This document shows positions 1 to 6,288 of a DNA stretch of 12,182 nt, piece by piece; the first letter of the stretch is position 1; each line of letters begins with the position of its first letter. A program made the position numbers and the translations under genes. A model generated the notes under the pieces. The model was not told the DNA's origin and did no database searches. It worked only from the letters and a program-made list of their open reading frames with translations. Source of the DNA: JBDHZK01 sp039811865 (lineage in GTDB: Bacteria > Actinomycetota > Actinomycetes > Propionibacteriales > Propionibacteriaceae); assembly GCA_039811865.1 (NCBI GenBank), contig JBDHZK010000079.1, positions 1-12,182 of the forward strand, written 5' to 3'.

Positions 1-7
1 AGCTGTA

Positions 8-1657
8 CTAGCCGGTGGCCGCCGCGGCGCCGGCCACGCGTCCGGAGAATAGGCAGCCGCCAAGGAACGTGCCTTCGAGCGCCCGATAGCCCATCATGCC
101 GCCGCCACCGAATCCGGCCACCTCGCCGGCGGCAAAGAGGCCCGGGATCGCCTTTCCGTCCTGACCGAGGCAACGGGCGTCCAGGTCGGTTTCCAGCCCA
201 CCCAGCGTTTTGCGCGACAAGATGTTCAGCCGCACGGCGATCAGCGGCCCGGCACCCGGGTCGAGAAGGCGGTGCGGCGCCGCCACTCGAATCAGCCGGT
301 CCCCCCGGTAGGCGCGCGCCGCCCGGATCGCAGCTAGTTGTGCGTCCTTGCCGAACGGGTTGTCGAGCTCGCGATCTCTCGCCTCGATCAGGGTCCGTAG
401 GCTCGCCGCATCGATGGCCGGCACGCCGTCGTCGGCGAGCCGATTCATGCCCCGGACGAGTTCGTCCAGCTGTTCGGCGACCACGAAATCCTCGCCGCGG
501 CGCTTGAATGCCTCCACCGGCGCGGGACCACCGCCGCGCACCCGGGACAGCAACTTCCGCACGTCCCTGCCGGTCAGGTCTGGGTTTTGCTCGGACCCCG
601 ACAAGGCGAACTCGCGCTCGATGATCCGCTGGTTCAAGACGAACCAGGAGTAGTCGAAGCCCGTGGAGCGCAGATGGCGCAGCGTCTCGAGGGTGTCGAA
701 ACCTGGGAAGTTCGGGGCTGGCAATCGCTTTCCGGCGGCGTCCAGCCACAGCGAGCTGGGCCCGGGGAGAACTCTGATCCCGTGGTTGTCCCAGATCGGG
801 TCGAAGTTGCGCAGGCCTTCGACGTAGTGCCACATCCGATCACCGTTGATCAGGTTCGCCCCGGCCGCCTGCGCCACCCCCAACATCCGGCCGTCCACAT
901 GGGCGGGAACTCCGGCCACCATCTTGGCCGGCGGCGTCCCCAGCCGCGCCGGCCAAGCGGCCCGGACCAGGTCGAGGTTGCCGCCGATACCACCGCTGGC
1001 CACGATCACCGCCCCGGCTCGAACCTCGAAGTCGTCCACCACCGACCTGCTGGTGGGACGACCCCGCGACGCGGTGGTCGGCTTCAGGACTGCGCCCCGG
1101 ACGCCCACGACACGGCCCCGCTCGACGATCAACTCATCCACGCGGCGCCTGAATCCCAACTGGACAAGACCCCGGGACGCCTGTTCCCGCAGCCTAGCCT
1201 CGAACGGCTCGACCAACCCCGGACCTGTCCCCCAGGTGATGTGGAAGCGGGGCACCGAGTTGCCGTGCCCGGTCGCCGTGCCGTCGCCACGTTCGGCCCA
1301 CCCGACGATCGGAAAGAGACGATGCCCCATCGCACGCAGCCACGCGCGCTGCTCTCCGGCCGAGAAGTACAGATAGGCCTCCGCCCAGCGACGCGGCCAG
1401 AAGTCCTCGGGGCGGTCGAACGCCGCCGAGCCGAACCAATCCTGGCGCGCCAAGGCCAGTGAGTCCCGGATGCCCAGCCGGCGCTGCTCGGGGCTGTCCA
1501 CGCAGAAGAGCCCCCCGAGGCTCCAGAACGCCTGGCCGCCGAGGCTTTGCTCGCCCTCCTGGTCCAACACGACGACCCGGCGCCCCGCGTCCGCCGCTTC
1601 GGTAGCGGCCACCAGCCCGGCCAGCCCGGCACCCACTACGACTACATCGGTCTCCAC
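8..1657 (-). CDS. FAD-binding dehydrogenase (KstD / fumarate reductase flavoprotein class)
   Basis: A complete 549-residue flavoprotein, probably a cytosolic oxidoreductase that transfers hydride via FAD. The N-terminus carries the dinucleotide-binding strand-loop-helix (VVVVGAGLAG, GxGxxG at residues 9-14), with an acidic residue ending the second strand near D32. A Gly-rich segment GGQAFWSLGG (about 40-49) follows. The C-terminus has the second FAD-contact block GLFAAGEVAGFGGGG (from about 506), typical of this flavoprotein class. The length fits the ~550-residue 'putative FAD-binding dehydrogenase' group, which is related to 3-ketosteroid-delta1-dehydrogenases. The start is GTG at 1657, with GGAG 6 nt upstream (1664-1667), which is a good ribosome site. 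It lies downstream of the tRNA pair but is separated from it by a terminator-like hairpin, so it probably has its own promoter; TAGCTT (minus strand, 1732-1737) is a weak -10 candidate. No steroid-degradation neighbours are present, so the substrate is unknown. Confidence 0.85.
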   Translation of the reverse strand: METDVVVVGAGLAGLVAATEAADAGRRVVVLDQEGEQSLGGQAFWSLGGLFCVDSPEQRRLGIRDSLALARQDWFGSAAFDRPEDFWPRRWAEAYLYFSAGEQRAWLRAMGHRLFPIVGWAERGDGTATGHGNSVPRFHITWGTGPGLVEPFEARLREQASRGLVQLGFRRRVDELIVERGRVVGVRGAVLKPTTASRGRPTSRSVVDDFEVRAGAVIVASGGIGGNLDLVRAAWPARLGTPPAKMVAGVPAHVDGRMLGVAQAAGANLINGDRMWHYVEGLRNFDPIWDNHGIRVLPGPSSLWLDAAGKRLPAPNFPGFDTLETLRHLRSTGFDYSWFVLNQRIIEREFALSGSEQNPDLTGRDVRKLLSRVRGGGPAPVEAFKRRGEDFVVAEQLDELVRGMNRLADDGVPAIDAASLRTLIEARDRELDNPFGKDAQLAAIRAARAYRGDRLIRVAAPHRLLDPGAGPLIAVRLNILSRKTLGGLETDLDARCLGQDGKAIPGLFAAGEVAGFGGGGMMGYRALEGTFLGGCLFSGRVAGAAAATG

Positions 1658-1770
1658 GCGTCACTCCAAGACCTCTTGCCCGACACCCCTGCTCTTTCCT
1701 GGCACGCGATCATCCCCGCCAGGCGCCTCAAAAGCTACGGCCAATGCAGGTGCGAGGGTTGCTTGGCCTC

Positions 1771-1815
1771 GGAAAGCACCAAAGGGCCCGGCCAGCTTTC
1801 GCTGACTAGGCCCTT
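1771..1815 (-). terminator. Terminator-like hairpin after the tRNA pair
   Basis: Read on the minus strand just after tRNA-Glu, an outer stem AAGGGCC / GGCCCTT (1809-1815 with 1782-1788) encloses an inner CAGC-GAAA-GCTG tetraloop stem. It is followed by TTTGGTGCTTT. The structure starts 3 nt past the encoded CCA end, the usual place for an intrinsic terminator of a tRNA transcript. The T-tract is interrupted, as is common in high-GC bacteria. Confidence 0.75.
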
Positions 1816-1818
1816 ACT

Positions 1819-1894
1819 TGGTAGCCCCGACGGGATTCGAACCCGCGCTACCGCCTTGAGAGGGCGGCGTGCTAGGCCGCTACACAACGGGGCC
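1819..1894 (-). tRNA. tRNA-Glu (anticodon CTC), CCA encoded
   Basis: The cloverleaf can be built by eye. The acceptor GGCCCCG pairs with CGGGGCT, including a G1-U72 wobble. The D-stem is GTG/CAC. The anticodon stem CCGCC/GGCGG surrounds the loop CTCTCAA, giving anticodon CTC (reads GAG). The T-arm has the TTCGAAT loop. The discriminator is A73, and CCA is encoded (1819-1821). It is the second tRNA of a Gln-Glu pair transcribed on the minus strand. Confidence 0.95.
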
Positions 1895-1900
1895 CTAGCT

Positions 1901-1920
1901 GCTCGCTGCTTCCAGCGAGC
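1901..1920 (-). other. Perfect 8-bp hairpin in the tRNA-Gln/tRNA-Glu spacer
   Basis: GCTCGCTG and CAGCGAGC form a perfect 8-bp stem around a 4-nt loop (GAAG on the minus-strand RNA). It ends 6 nt before the first base of tRNA-Glu. No U-tract follows, so a role as a processing signal or folding insulator in the tRNA precursor is likelier than intrinsic termination. The role is inference. Confidence 0.6.
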
Positions 1921-1965
1921 CGACAGACTACCAAAGCTGATCTGCTCCAGCGAATCCGTCGTCCG

Positions 1966-2037
1966 CTGGGGTACTAGGACTCGAACCTAGACTAACGGAG
2001 CCAGAATCCGTCGGGCTGCCAATTACCCCATACCCCA
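1966..2037 (-). tRNA. tRNA-Gln (anticodon CTG), CCA not encoded
   Basis: A cloverleaf with acceptor TGGGGTA/TACCCCA, the weak first pair U1-A72 typical of bacterial tRNA-Gln. The anticodon stem ACGGA/TCCGT surrounds loop TTCTGGC, giving anticodon CTG (reads CAG). The T-arm is CTAGG-TTCGAGT-CCTAG. The discriminator is G73. The bases after G73 are CGG, so CCA must be added after transcription, unlike in the neighbouring tRNA-Glu. It is the first tRNA of the pair; no convincing promoter was found upstream. Confidence 0.95.
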
Positions 2038-2109
2038 ATGTGCCTGCGAGAACGGCTTTCGGGTCCGGGACCGGGTTACGATCCGTTGCCTTTGACCTAC
2101 TCGCAGACG

Positions 2110-2131
2110 CGCTGGTCGGGTGCGACCAGCG
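2110..2131 (-). terminator. Perfect 9-bp hairpin downstream of the CPBP protease gene
   Basis: CGCTGGTCG and CGACCAGCG form a perfect 9-bp stem with a 4-nt loop. It begins 10 nt after the stop codon of the CPBP gene, read on the minus strand. There is no T-run, so it would be a T-less actinobacterial-type terminator or a 3'-end stabiliser. It sits about 70 bp upstream of tRNA-Gln, so it may separate the two transcription units. Confidence 0.5.
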
Positions 2132-2141
2132 GGACCAAACT

Positions 2142-3107
2142 CTACTGCACCTTGCCGGTTGGCCTCAAACCGGTGGCCAGCGCAGGGGTCGTGTGGGCCA
2201 GATCCAGCTTGCGAGCCAGCCAAATCGCCCCGATCGTGTAGATCGCGAAACCGCCCAGATCGAACAGTGCGTCGATCCAGCCGAGTTCCTGGGTGGCCTT
2301 GACCTTCGCCACCGTGCTGAAGATCGCCGCGTACAAAAAGGCGCAGATGTTGTTGATCACGTGGGCGGCGATGCCCGCCTCCAGCCCGCCCGTGGCCACC
2401 GCGAGCACGCCGGCGAGTAGCCCGAAGCCGAACCGGTCGAGGAACAACGGCACGTTCTGGACGCCGTGGAACAGGGCAAAAACCAGGGCCGAGGTGACGA
2501 TTCCGAACCAGTGCGACTTGACCATCGAACCCAGCGCTGTCAGCAGGTAGCCCCGGAAGAAGAACTCCTCGGCAGCGGCCTGAATGGGCGAACTGATCAA
2601 GATGACGGCAACGAAGGCAACGAAGTTGTCCTGCGGACGGGCGTCCCACGGCTGCCCGGCCCTGGACGCCAGCAGCACCCCGTTCAGGACAACGACCGCC
2701 AACCCGGACGCCAGCAGCAGATAGCGCCACCGCATCCCCGGCTGCACCGAGACGAACCACTGCGGCGCCACGCCGTGGATGAAGTAGGCCAACCCAAGCG
2801 AGATGGGGATCAGCAGCCCAAGCCCCAGGTGCACTGCAAGCATGCCCTCGGGACGTTCGAAGGCGACCGCCGAGCGATAGTAGGCGGCGAACTCCCCGGG
2901 GTGGCCGACCGCCTGCCAGCCGAGCCACACGAACGCCTGTGTCCCGAAGGGAACGAACACCATGAAGCTCAGCAGCGCCGCGAACACGCCGGCCAGGGCC
3001 CGGGCGAGCCCGGCCTGGGCACCTCGCAGGATCCCCGTGTATTCGACGCCGGGCGGCACCGGCTGGCCTTGCGCGGCAGTCTGGTCGACCGTGCCCGGCA
3101 CGCTCAC
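2142..3107 (-). CDS. CPBP (CAAX/Abi-type) family intramembrane metalloprotease
   Basis: A 321-residue multi-pass membrane protein with the three signature motifs of the Rce1-like CPBP family. These are EExxxR at about 180-185 (AAAEEFFFRG), FxxxH at 210-214 (FALFHG) and HxxxN at 249-253 (AAHVINN), which together supply the glutamate and histidine residues of the intramembrane active site. Several hydrophobic segments (about 37-65, 88-112, 128-148, 162-178, 202-240, 280-298) support membrane location. I start it at GTG 3107, because this overlaps the TGA of the upstream hydrolase as GTGA, a classic translational-coupling junction. An upstream in-frame start would add 48 low-complexity, Arg/His-rich residues that run inside the hydrolase gene. 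The family includes bacteriocin-immunity and protein-maturation members; the substrate cannot be predicted here. It is probably co-transcribed with the FAH-family gene. Confidence 0.85.
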   Translation of the reverse strand: MSVPGTVDQTAAQGQPVPPGVEYTGILRGAQAGLARALAGVFAALLSFMVFVPFGTQAFVWLGWQAVGHPGEFAAYYRSAVAFERPEGMLAVHLGLGLLIPISLGLAYFIHGVAPQWFVSVQPGMRWRYLLLASGLAVVVLNGVLLASRAGQPWDARPQDNFVAFVAVILISSPIQAAAEEFFFRGYLLTALGSMVKSHWFGIVTSALVFALFHGVQNVPLFLDRFGFGLLAGVLAVATGGLEAGIAAHVINNICAFLYAAIFSTVAKVKATQELGWIDALFDLGGFAIYTIGAIWLARKLDLAHTTPALATGLRPTGKVQ

Positions 3108-3907
3108 GGCTGACCCACGACGGTATTGGTGAGCGTCCCGATGCCGGTGATCTCGACGCTGACTCGGCTGCCGAGAGCCATCGGGCCGACGCCAGCAGGC
3201 GTCCCGGTAAGGATGACGTCGCCGGGCAGCAAGGTGGCGAACGAACTGCAATAGGCGACCAGTTCGGCGACCTTGTGCACCATGTCGGCGGTGGAAGCGT
3301 CCTGGACGAGTCGGCCGTCAAGGGTTGTCCGCAGGCGCAGATCCTCGGCCTCGGCGATCGAGAGGTGGGTCACGATCCAGGGACCGAGCGGGCAGAAAGT
3401 GTCGAAACCCTTCGCCCTGGTCCACTGACCGTCGCTTCGCTGCAGGTCGCGGGCGGTGACGTCATTTCCGACGGTGAAACCGAAAATCACCTCGGCTGCC
3501 CGCTCGGCCGGGACTTGACGCCCGATGCGTCCGATGACTACCGCCAACTCCCCCTCGTAGTGGACGTCCGAGCTTTCCGCCGGATGGACGATCGCCTCGT
3601 CCGGGCCGATCACCGACGTGTTCGGCTTCATGAAGACCAGCGGATTCGATGGGACGTCGTGGCCGAGCTCGGCCGCATGCAGGGCGTAGTTGCGGCCCAC
3701 GCCGAACACCTTGCTTCGCGGCAGCACGGGGGCGACCAGCCGGACGTCCGCGAGCTCGTGCCGGGCCCCGGTGAAGTTCACCGGCCCGGCAAGCGGATCT
3801 CCGGTCAGGGCTGCGACGGTTTCGGGGTGCTCACCGCCGTCCGCGGCAAGTTCGACGATGCCGTACTCGGGGCCGGCTCCGGGGGCGACGAAACGAGCGA
3901 TGCGCAT
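3104..3907 (-). CDS. Fumarylacetoacetate hydrolase (FAH) family protein
   Basis: A 267-residue soluble enzyme of the FAH superfamily. Members cleave C-C bonds of, decarboxylate or isomerise beta-diketo and oxo acids such as 2-hydroxyhepta-2,4-diene-1,7-dioate, acylpyruvates or oxaloacetate. Visible features are VFGVGRNYALHAAE (68-80), the divalent-metal ligands in HYEGELAVV (E118, E120) and NDVTARD (D149), the conserved KGFDTFCPLGP (about 166-176) and LTGTPAGVG (233-241). I choose ATG 3907 because the family domain begins right there; a GTG 13 codons upstream would add only an atypical basic leader. TAGGCT lies 7 nt before the ATG, suggesting a leaderless mRNA. The stop overlaps the CPBP start by 4 nt. 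The exact reaction is not determinable, and no aromatic-degradation neighbours are present. Confidence 0.88.
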   Translation of the reverse strand: MRIARFVAPGAGPEYGIVELAADGGEHPETVAALTGDPLAGPVNFTGARHELADVRLVAPVLPRSKVFGVGRNYALHAAELGHDVPSNPLVFMKPNTSVIGPDEAIVHPAESSDVHYEGELAVVIGRIGRQVPAERAAEVIFGFTVGNDVTARDLQRSDGQWTRAKGFDTFCPLGPWIVTHLSIAEAEDLRLRTTLDGRLVQDASTADMVHKVAELVAYCSSFATLLPGDVILTGTPAGVGPMALGSRVSVEITGIGTLTNTVVGQP

Positions 3908-3914
3908 GGCCGGC

Positions 3915-3920
3915 AGCCTA
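3915..3920 (-). promoter_or_regulatory. Candidate -10 (TAGGCT) of the FAH gene, leaderless
   Basis: TAGGCT on the minus strand matches TANNNT and ends 7 nt before the ATG at 3907. The transcript would therefore start at or next to the start codon. No purine-rich ribosome site is present at usual spacing. No clear -35 was seen. Confidence 0.45.
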
Positions 3921-3966
3921 GTGTCGCGCCGCGGACTTCCGCCCACCCCACCCGTCGGTCGACCAA

Positions 3967-5067
3967 TCAGGGCGCCGCGGCCAAGAAGACGAAGGTGGCC
4001 AGCAGGACCAGGTGGACGCCCGCCTGGAGTCGGTTAGCCCGGCTGCCGCCCAGCGTAAGGATGCTCGCAACGATGCTGAGCGCGAGCAGCAGGATCTGAA
4101 CGTTGGCCAGACCGAGGTGCAGCGGAGTGGACAAGAACAGCGACAGGATCGCCATCGTGGGAATGGTCAGCCCGATGCTGGCCATCGCCGATCCGTAGGC
4201 CAGATTGAACGACGTCTGAACGCGTCCGCGTCGAGCGGCACGGACGGCGGCCAGCGTCTCCGGTCCGAGCACGAGGAGCGCGATCACCACTCCCACGAAG
4301 CCCGGGTGCAGCCCGAGCGCCGCCACGATCCGCGTGACGGCCGGCGACTCGGTTTTCGCCAAGCCGACGATCGCCACCAAAGAGATCAGCAGCAGCGCCA
4401 GGCTCACCATGGTTGCCCGATTGCTGGCGGACTCGGTGTGGTCCGCGTCGTCCACTGTCTTGCCGTCCTCACCCACCGGCAAGAAGTAATCGCGATGTGT
4501 GCGGGTCTGCGTCATCACGAAAAGGAAGTACAGCGCCGACGAGACGATCGCCGCGAACACCAACTGGGGTGCGCTGAAGGTGGGGCCCGGAGCTGATGTG
4601 AAGTTGGGCAACACCAGGCACAGCACCGCCACCGCGCTGACCGCCGACAATGCGGAGCCACTCCCCTCCATGTTGAACCGGGCCCAGCCGGACCGGCCGG
4701 CGTCCACGGCCACGCTCAGGCCCACGATGCCGTTGAGGGTGATCATTACCGCCGCGAAAACGGTGTCCCGCGCGAGCGTGGCCGAATCCTTGGCACCGCT
4801 GCTCATCAGGGTCACGATCAACCCCACCTCAATCACCGTCACGGCGACGGCGAGCACCAACGAGCCGAAGGGTTCCCCGACCCGATGAGCGATCACCTCG
4901 GCATGATGAACCGCGGCCAAGACGGCGGCACCCAAGAGGACCGCCAGAATCAGCCCGATTACGGTGCCCGGGTCGAGTTGCCACGTGAAGAGCAGGGCCA
5001 GCAGGGCCACCACCGGTGCCCACGTGGTCCACTCGCGCAAGACTCGCAGCCACCTCGGTCCCGCCAT
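3967..5067 (-). CDS. Calcium/sodium:proton antiporter, ChaA-like (CaCA superfamily)
   Basis: A 366-residue, highly hydrophobic protein with about ten or eleven predicted membrane segments, matching ChaA-type Ca2+(Na+)/H+ exchangers in length and layout. The first alpha-repeat shows GEPFGSLVLAVAVTVIEVGL (about 64-83) with acidic residues at E65 and E80. The second half has GPETLAA followed by NLAYGSAMASIGLTIP, the matching repeat. A short polar loop (PVGEDGKTVDDADHTES) separates the halves and is probably cytosolic. It would export Ca2+ or Na+ in exchange for protons at the inner membrane. The start is ATG 5067, preceded at 6 nt by AATGAT and without a clear Shine-Dalgarno, so it may be leaderless. 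It lies 51 nt downstream of the GH76-like gene and 59 nt upstream of the FAH gene, all on the same strand. The ion specificity is family-level inference. Confidence 0.88.
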   Translation of the reverse strand: MAGPRWLRVLREWTTWAPVVALLALLFTWQLDPGTVIGLILAVLLGAAVLAAVHHAEVIAHRVGEPFGSLVLAVAVTVIEVGLIVTLMSSGAKDSATLARDTVFAAVMITLNGIVGLSVAVDAGRSGWARFNMEGSGSALSAVSAVAVLCLVLPNFTSAPGPTFSAPQLVFAAIVSSALYFLFVMTQTRTHRDYFLPVGEDGKTVDDADHTESASNRATMVSLALLLISLVAIVGLAKTESPAVTRIVAALGLHPGFVGVVIALLVLGPETLAAVRAARRGRVQTSFNLAYGSAMASIGLTIPTMAILSLFLSTPLHLGLANVQILLLALSIVASILTLGGSRANRLQAGVHLVLLATFVFLAAAP

Positions 5068-5073
5068 CGGCCG

Positions 5074-5079
5074 ATCATT
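5074..5079 (-). promoter_or_regulatory. Candidate -10 (AATGAT) of the antiporter gene
   Basis: AATGAT on the minus strand matches A at position 2 and T at position 6 of TANNNT. It is followed by exactly 6 nt and the ATG at 5067, the same spacing seen before ilvE and leuB. The first base deviates, so it is weaker than those. Confidence 0.3.
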
Positions 5080-5118
5080 TCACGCCGATCCGACGTCCGT
5101 CGGTCCTGTCGATGACGC

Positions 5119-6219
5119 TCAGTACGGGCCGCCACGCTCAAGCGCCGCGGCCCCCTCCAACAGCATCCAGCCGCTCAACTGCACCGTGAAGTCCCTGCTG
5201 GGCACCGCCGAGGACGGCAGGCCCGCCACCTTTGGACGTCCGAGCGACGACGTGTTGGGCGGCACCAGCGCCGGACGCACCCAGTCGTCCCCGAAGAAGG
5301 TGCCGCCCGCTCCCTCCGCGCGGTTCGCCCACGCGGCGGCCGCCGAGTCGAGGACGAGCCTGCGCGCCAACGCGCGGGTGGCCCTGTCCGCGGGCTCGTC
5401 GCCGGGTAGTTCCAGGGCGACGAGCGTCAGGTAGCGCGAAAGAATGCCGGAGAACAGTCCGCCGTCGCCCCCGGCCCGCCCGACGATCGCCCCGTCGACC
5501 AGCAAGTGGTCGGCGACCGCCTTGGTCAGGCGATGAATGCGGGCGCGGTCGCCGCCGCGGCGGGCGAGTTCGAGTTCGGCCCCGAGGACCAGGCCCTGGT
5601 TGTAGGTGTAGACGTCGGTGATCAACTCCCCGGGGCGGATGCCTTCCAGGATCAGGAATGTCCGCGGATCGAGCATCCGCGCGTCCATCCACTCGCACGC
5701 CTCGCGGGCCCGGCGGACGTGACCCAATCGGGCCATCAGGATCGCCATCGTCCCGTTCGCCGGGACGTTTCGGAACTTGTCGCCGCGCCGCCACGGAATG
5801 CCACCTCCGGCGCCGTCGACGCGCCAAAGCCCGTACAGTCGACGCTCGATCACGCGTGGACCCGCGCCGAAGCGGGAGCCGAAGTGTCGTTCGGCCCGCT
5901 CCATCGCGAGGGCCAGCCAGGCAATGTCGTCGTTGTACCGATTGATCCAGCGCAACCAGTTGCGGATCCGGACGGTCCTCGGCAGGAGTTCGATGTTGCG
6001 CAGGCGGGCCTTGGTCGGGTCGCGCAGTTGGGCGTCGATCAGACAGTCCATGAGGTGCGCCTGCCACCAGTAGTTGTACTCGGCGAAAACCCGGTGCGAC
6101 CAGACCGGCGGGTAGGACGACAAGCCCAGCCGAGTCCCCGGAATGCCTAGCCACCGCCGCAAATGTCGACGCGTGATCTCCTGCTCGGCGAACCGTGCCC
6201 GCTCGGCCCAGGACTCCAT
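5119..6219 (-). CDS. Glycoside hydrolase family 76-like protein (alpha-1,6-mannanase type), apparently cytosolic
   Basis: A 366-residue protein with the pattern of GH76 (alpha/alpha)6-barrel enzymes. The adjacent aspartates in NRYNDDIAWLAL (D97-D98, then W101) correspond to the catalytic Asp pair of the family. GGIPWRRGDKFRN (about 138-151) and DVYTYNQGLVLGA (202-214) match other conserved GH76 blocks. Characterised members cut alpha-1,6-linked mannan, which in actinobacteria is found in lipomannan-type glycans. I see no signal peptide or membrane anchor: the N-terminus (MESWAERARFAEQEITRRH) is charged. It therefore either acts inside the cell or is not a secreted mannanase. I start it at ATG 6219, with AGGA 9 nt upstream (6229-6232); another ATG at 6237 would add 6 residues. 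It is divergent from deoA across 69 bp. Extending it upstream to 7467 would run through deoA and is rejected. Confidence 0.78.
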   Translation of the reverse strand: MESWAERARFAEQEITRRHLRRWLGIPGTRLGLSSYPPVWSHRVFAEYNYWWQAHLMDCLIDAQLRDPTKARLRNIELLPRTVRIRNWLRWINRYNDDIAWLALAMERAERHFGSRFGAGPRVIERRLYGLWRVDGAGGGIPWRRGDKFRNVPANGTMAILMARLGHVRRAREACEWMDARMLDPRTFLILEGIRPGELITDVYTYNQGLVLGAELELARRGGDRARIHRLTKAVADHLLVDGAIVGRAGGDGGLFSGILSRYLTLVALELPGDEPADRATRALARRLVLDSAAAAWANRAEGAGGTFFGDDWVRPALVPPNTSSLGRPKVAGLPSSAVPSRDFTVQLSGWMLLEGAAALERGGPY

Positions 6220-6242
6220 AGCTGCGCATCCTGCCATGTCGA

Positions 6243-6254
6243 CCAGGGCCCTGG
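6243..6254. promoter_or_regulatory. 12-bp perfect palindrome in the GH76/deoA divergent spacer
   Basis: CCAGGGCCCTGG is a perfect palindrome located 23 bp upstream of the deoA -10 candidate and 23 bp upstream of the GH76 start. Its central position in a 69-bp divergent spacer fits an operator controlling both genes. It could also arise by chance in GC-rich DNA. Confidence 0.3.
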
Positions 6255-6276
6255 GCACGTCTCGCGCGACTCCTGG

Positions 6277-6282
6277 AATACT
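6277..6282 (+). promoter_or_regulatory. Candidate -10 (AATACT) of deoA
   Basis: AATACT is followed by 6 nt and the ATG at 6289. A at position 2 and T at position 6 match TANNNT; the first base does not. No Shine-Dalgarno is visible between it and the ATG, which would fit a leaderless transcript. Confidence 0.3.
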
Positions 6283-6288
6283 CCGGCT

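Noticed and set aside
1547..1990. Plus-strand open frame across both tRNA genes
   Set aside because: It translates through two tRNA genes and their terminator in antisense, so it is a chance open frame.
3960..3966. Short gaps between antiporter and FAH, and between GH76 and antiporter, as hidden small genes or RNAs
   Set aside because: The spacers are 51-59 nt with no start-plus-ribosome-site small frame and only short hairpins.
6163..6288. N-terminal extension of deoA
   Set aside because: The extra 42 residues overlap the start of the divergent GH76 gene. The family's N-terminus begins at the ATG at 6289, behind a possible -10 element.
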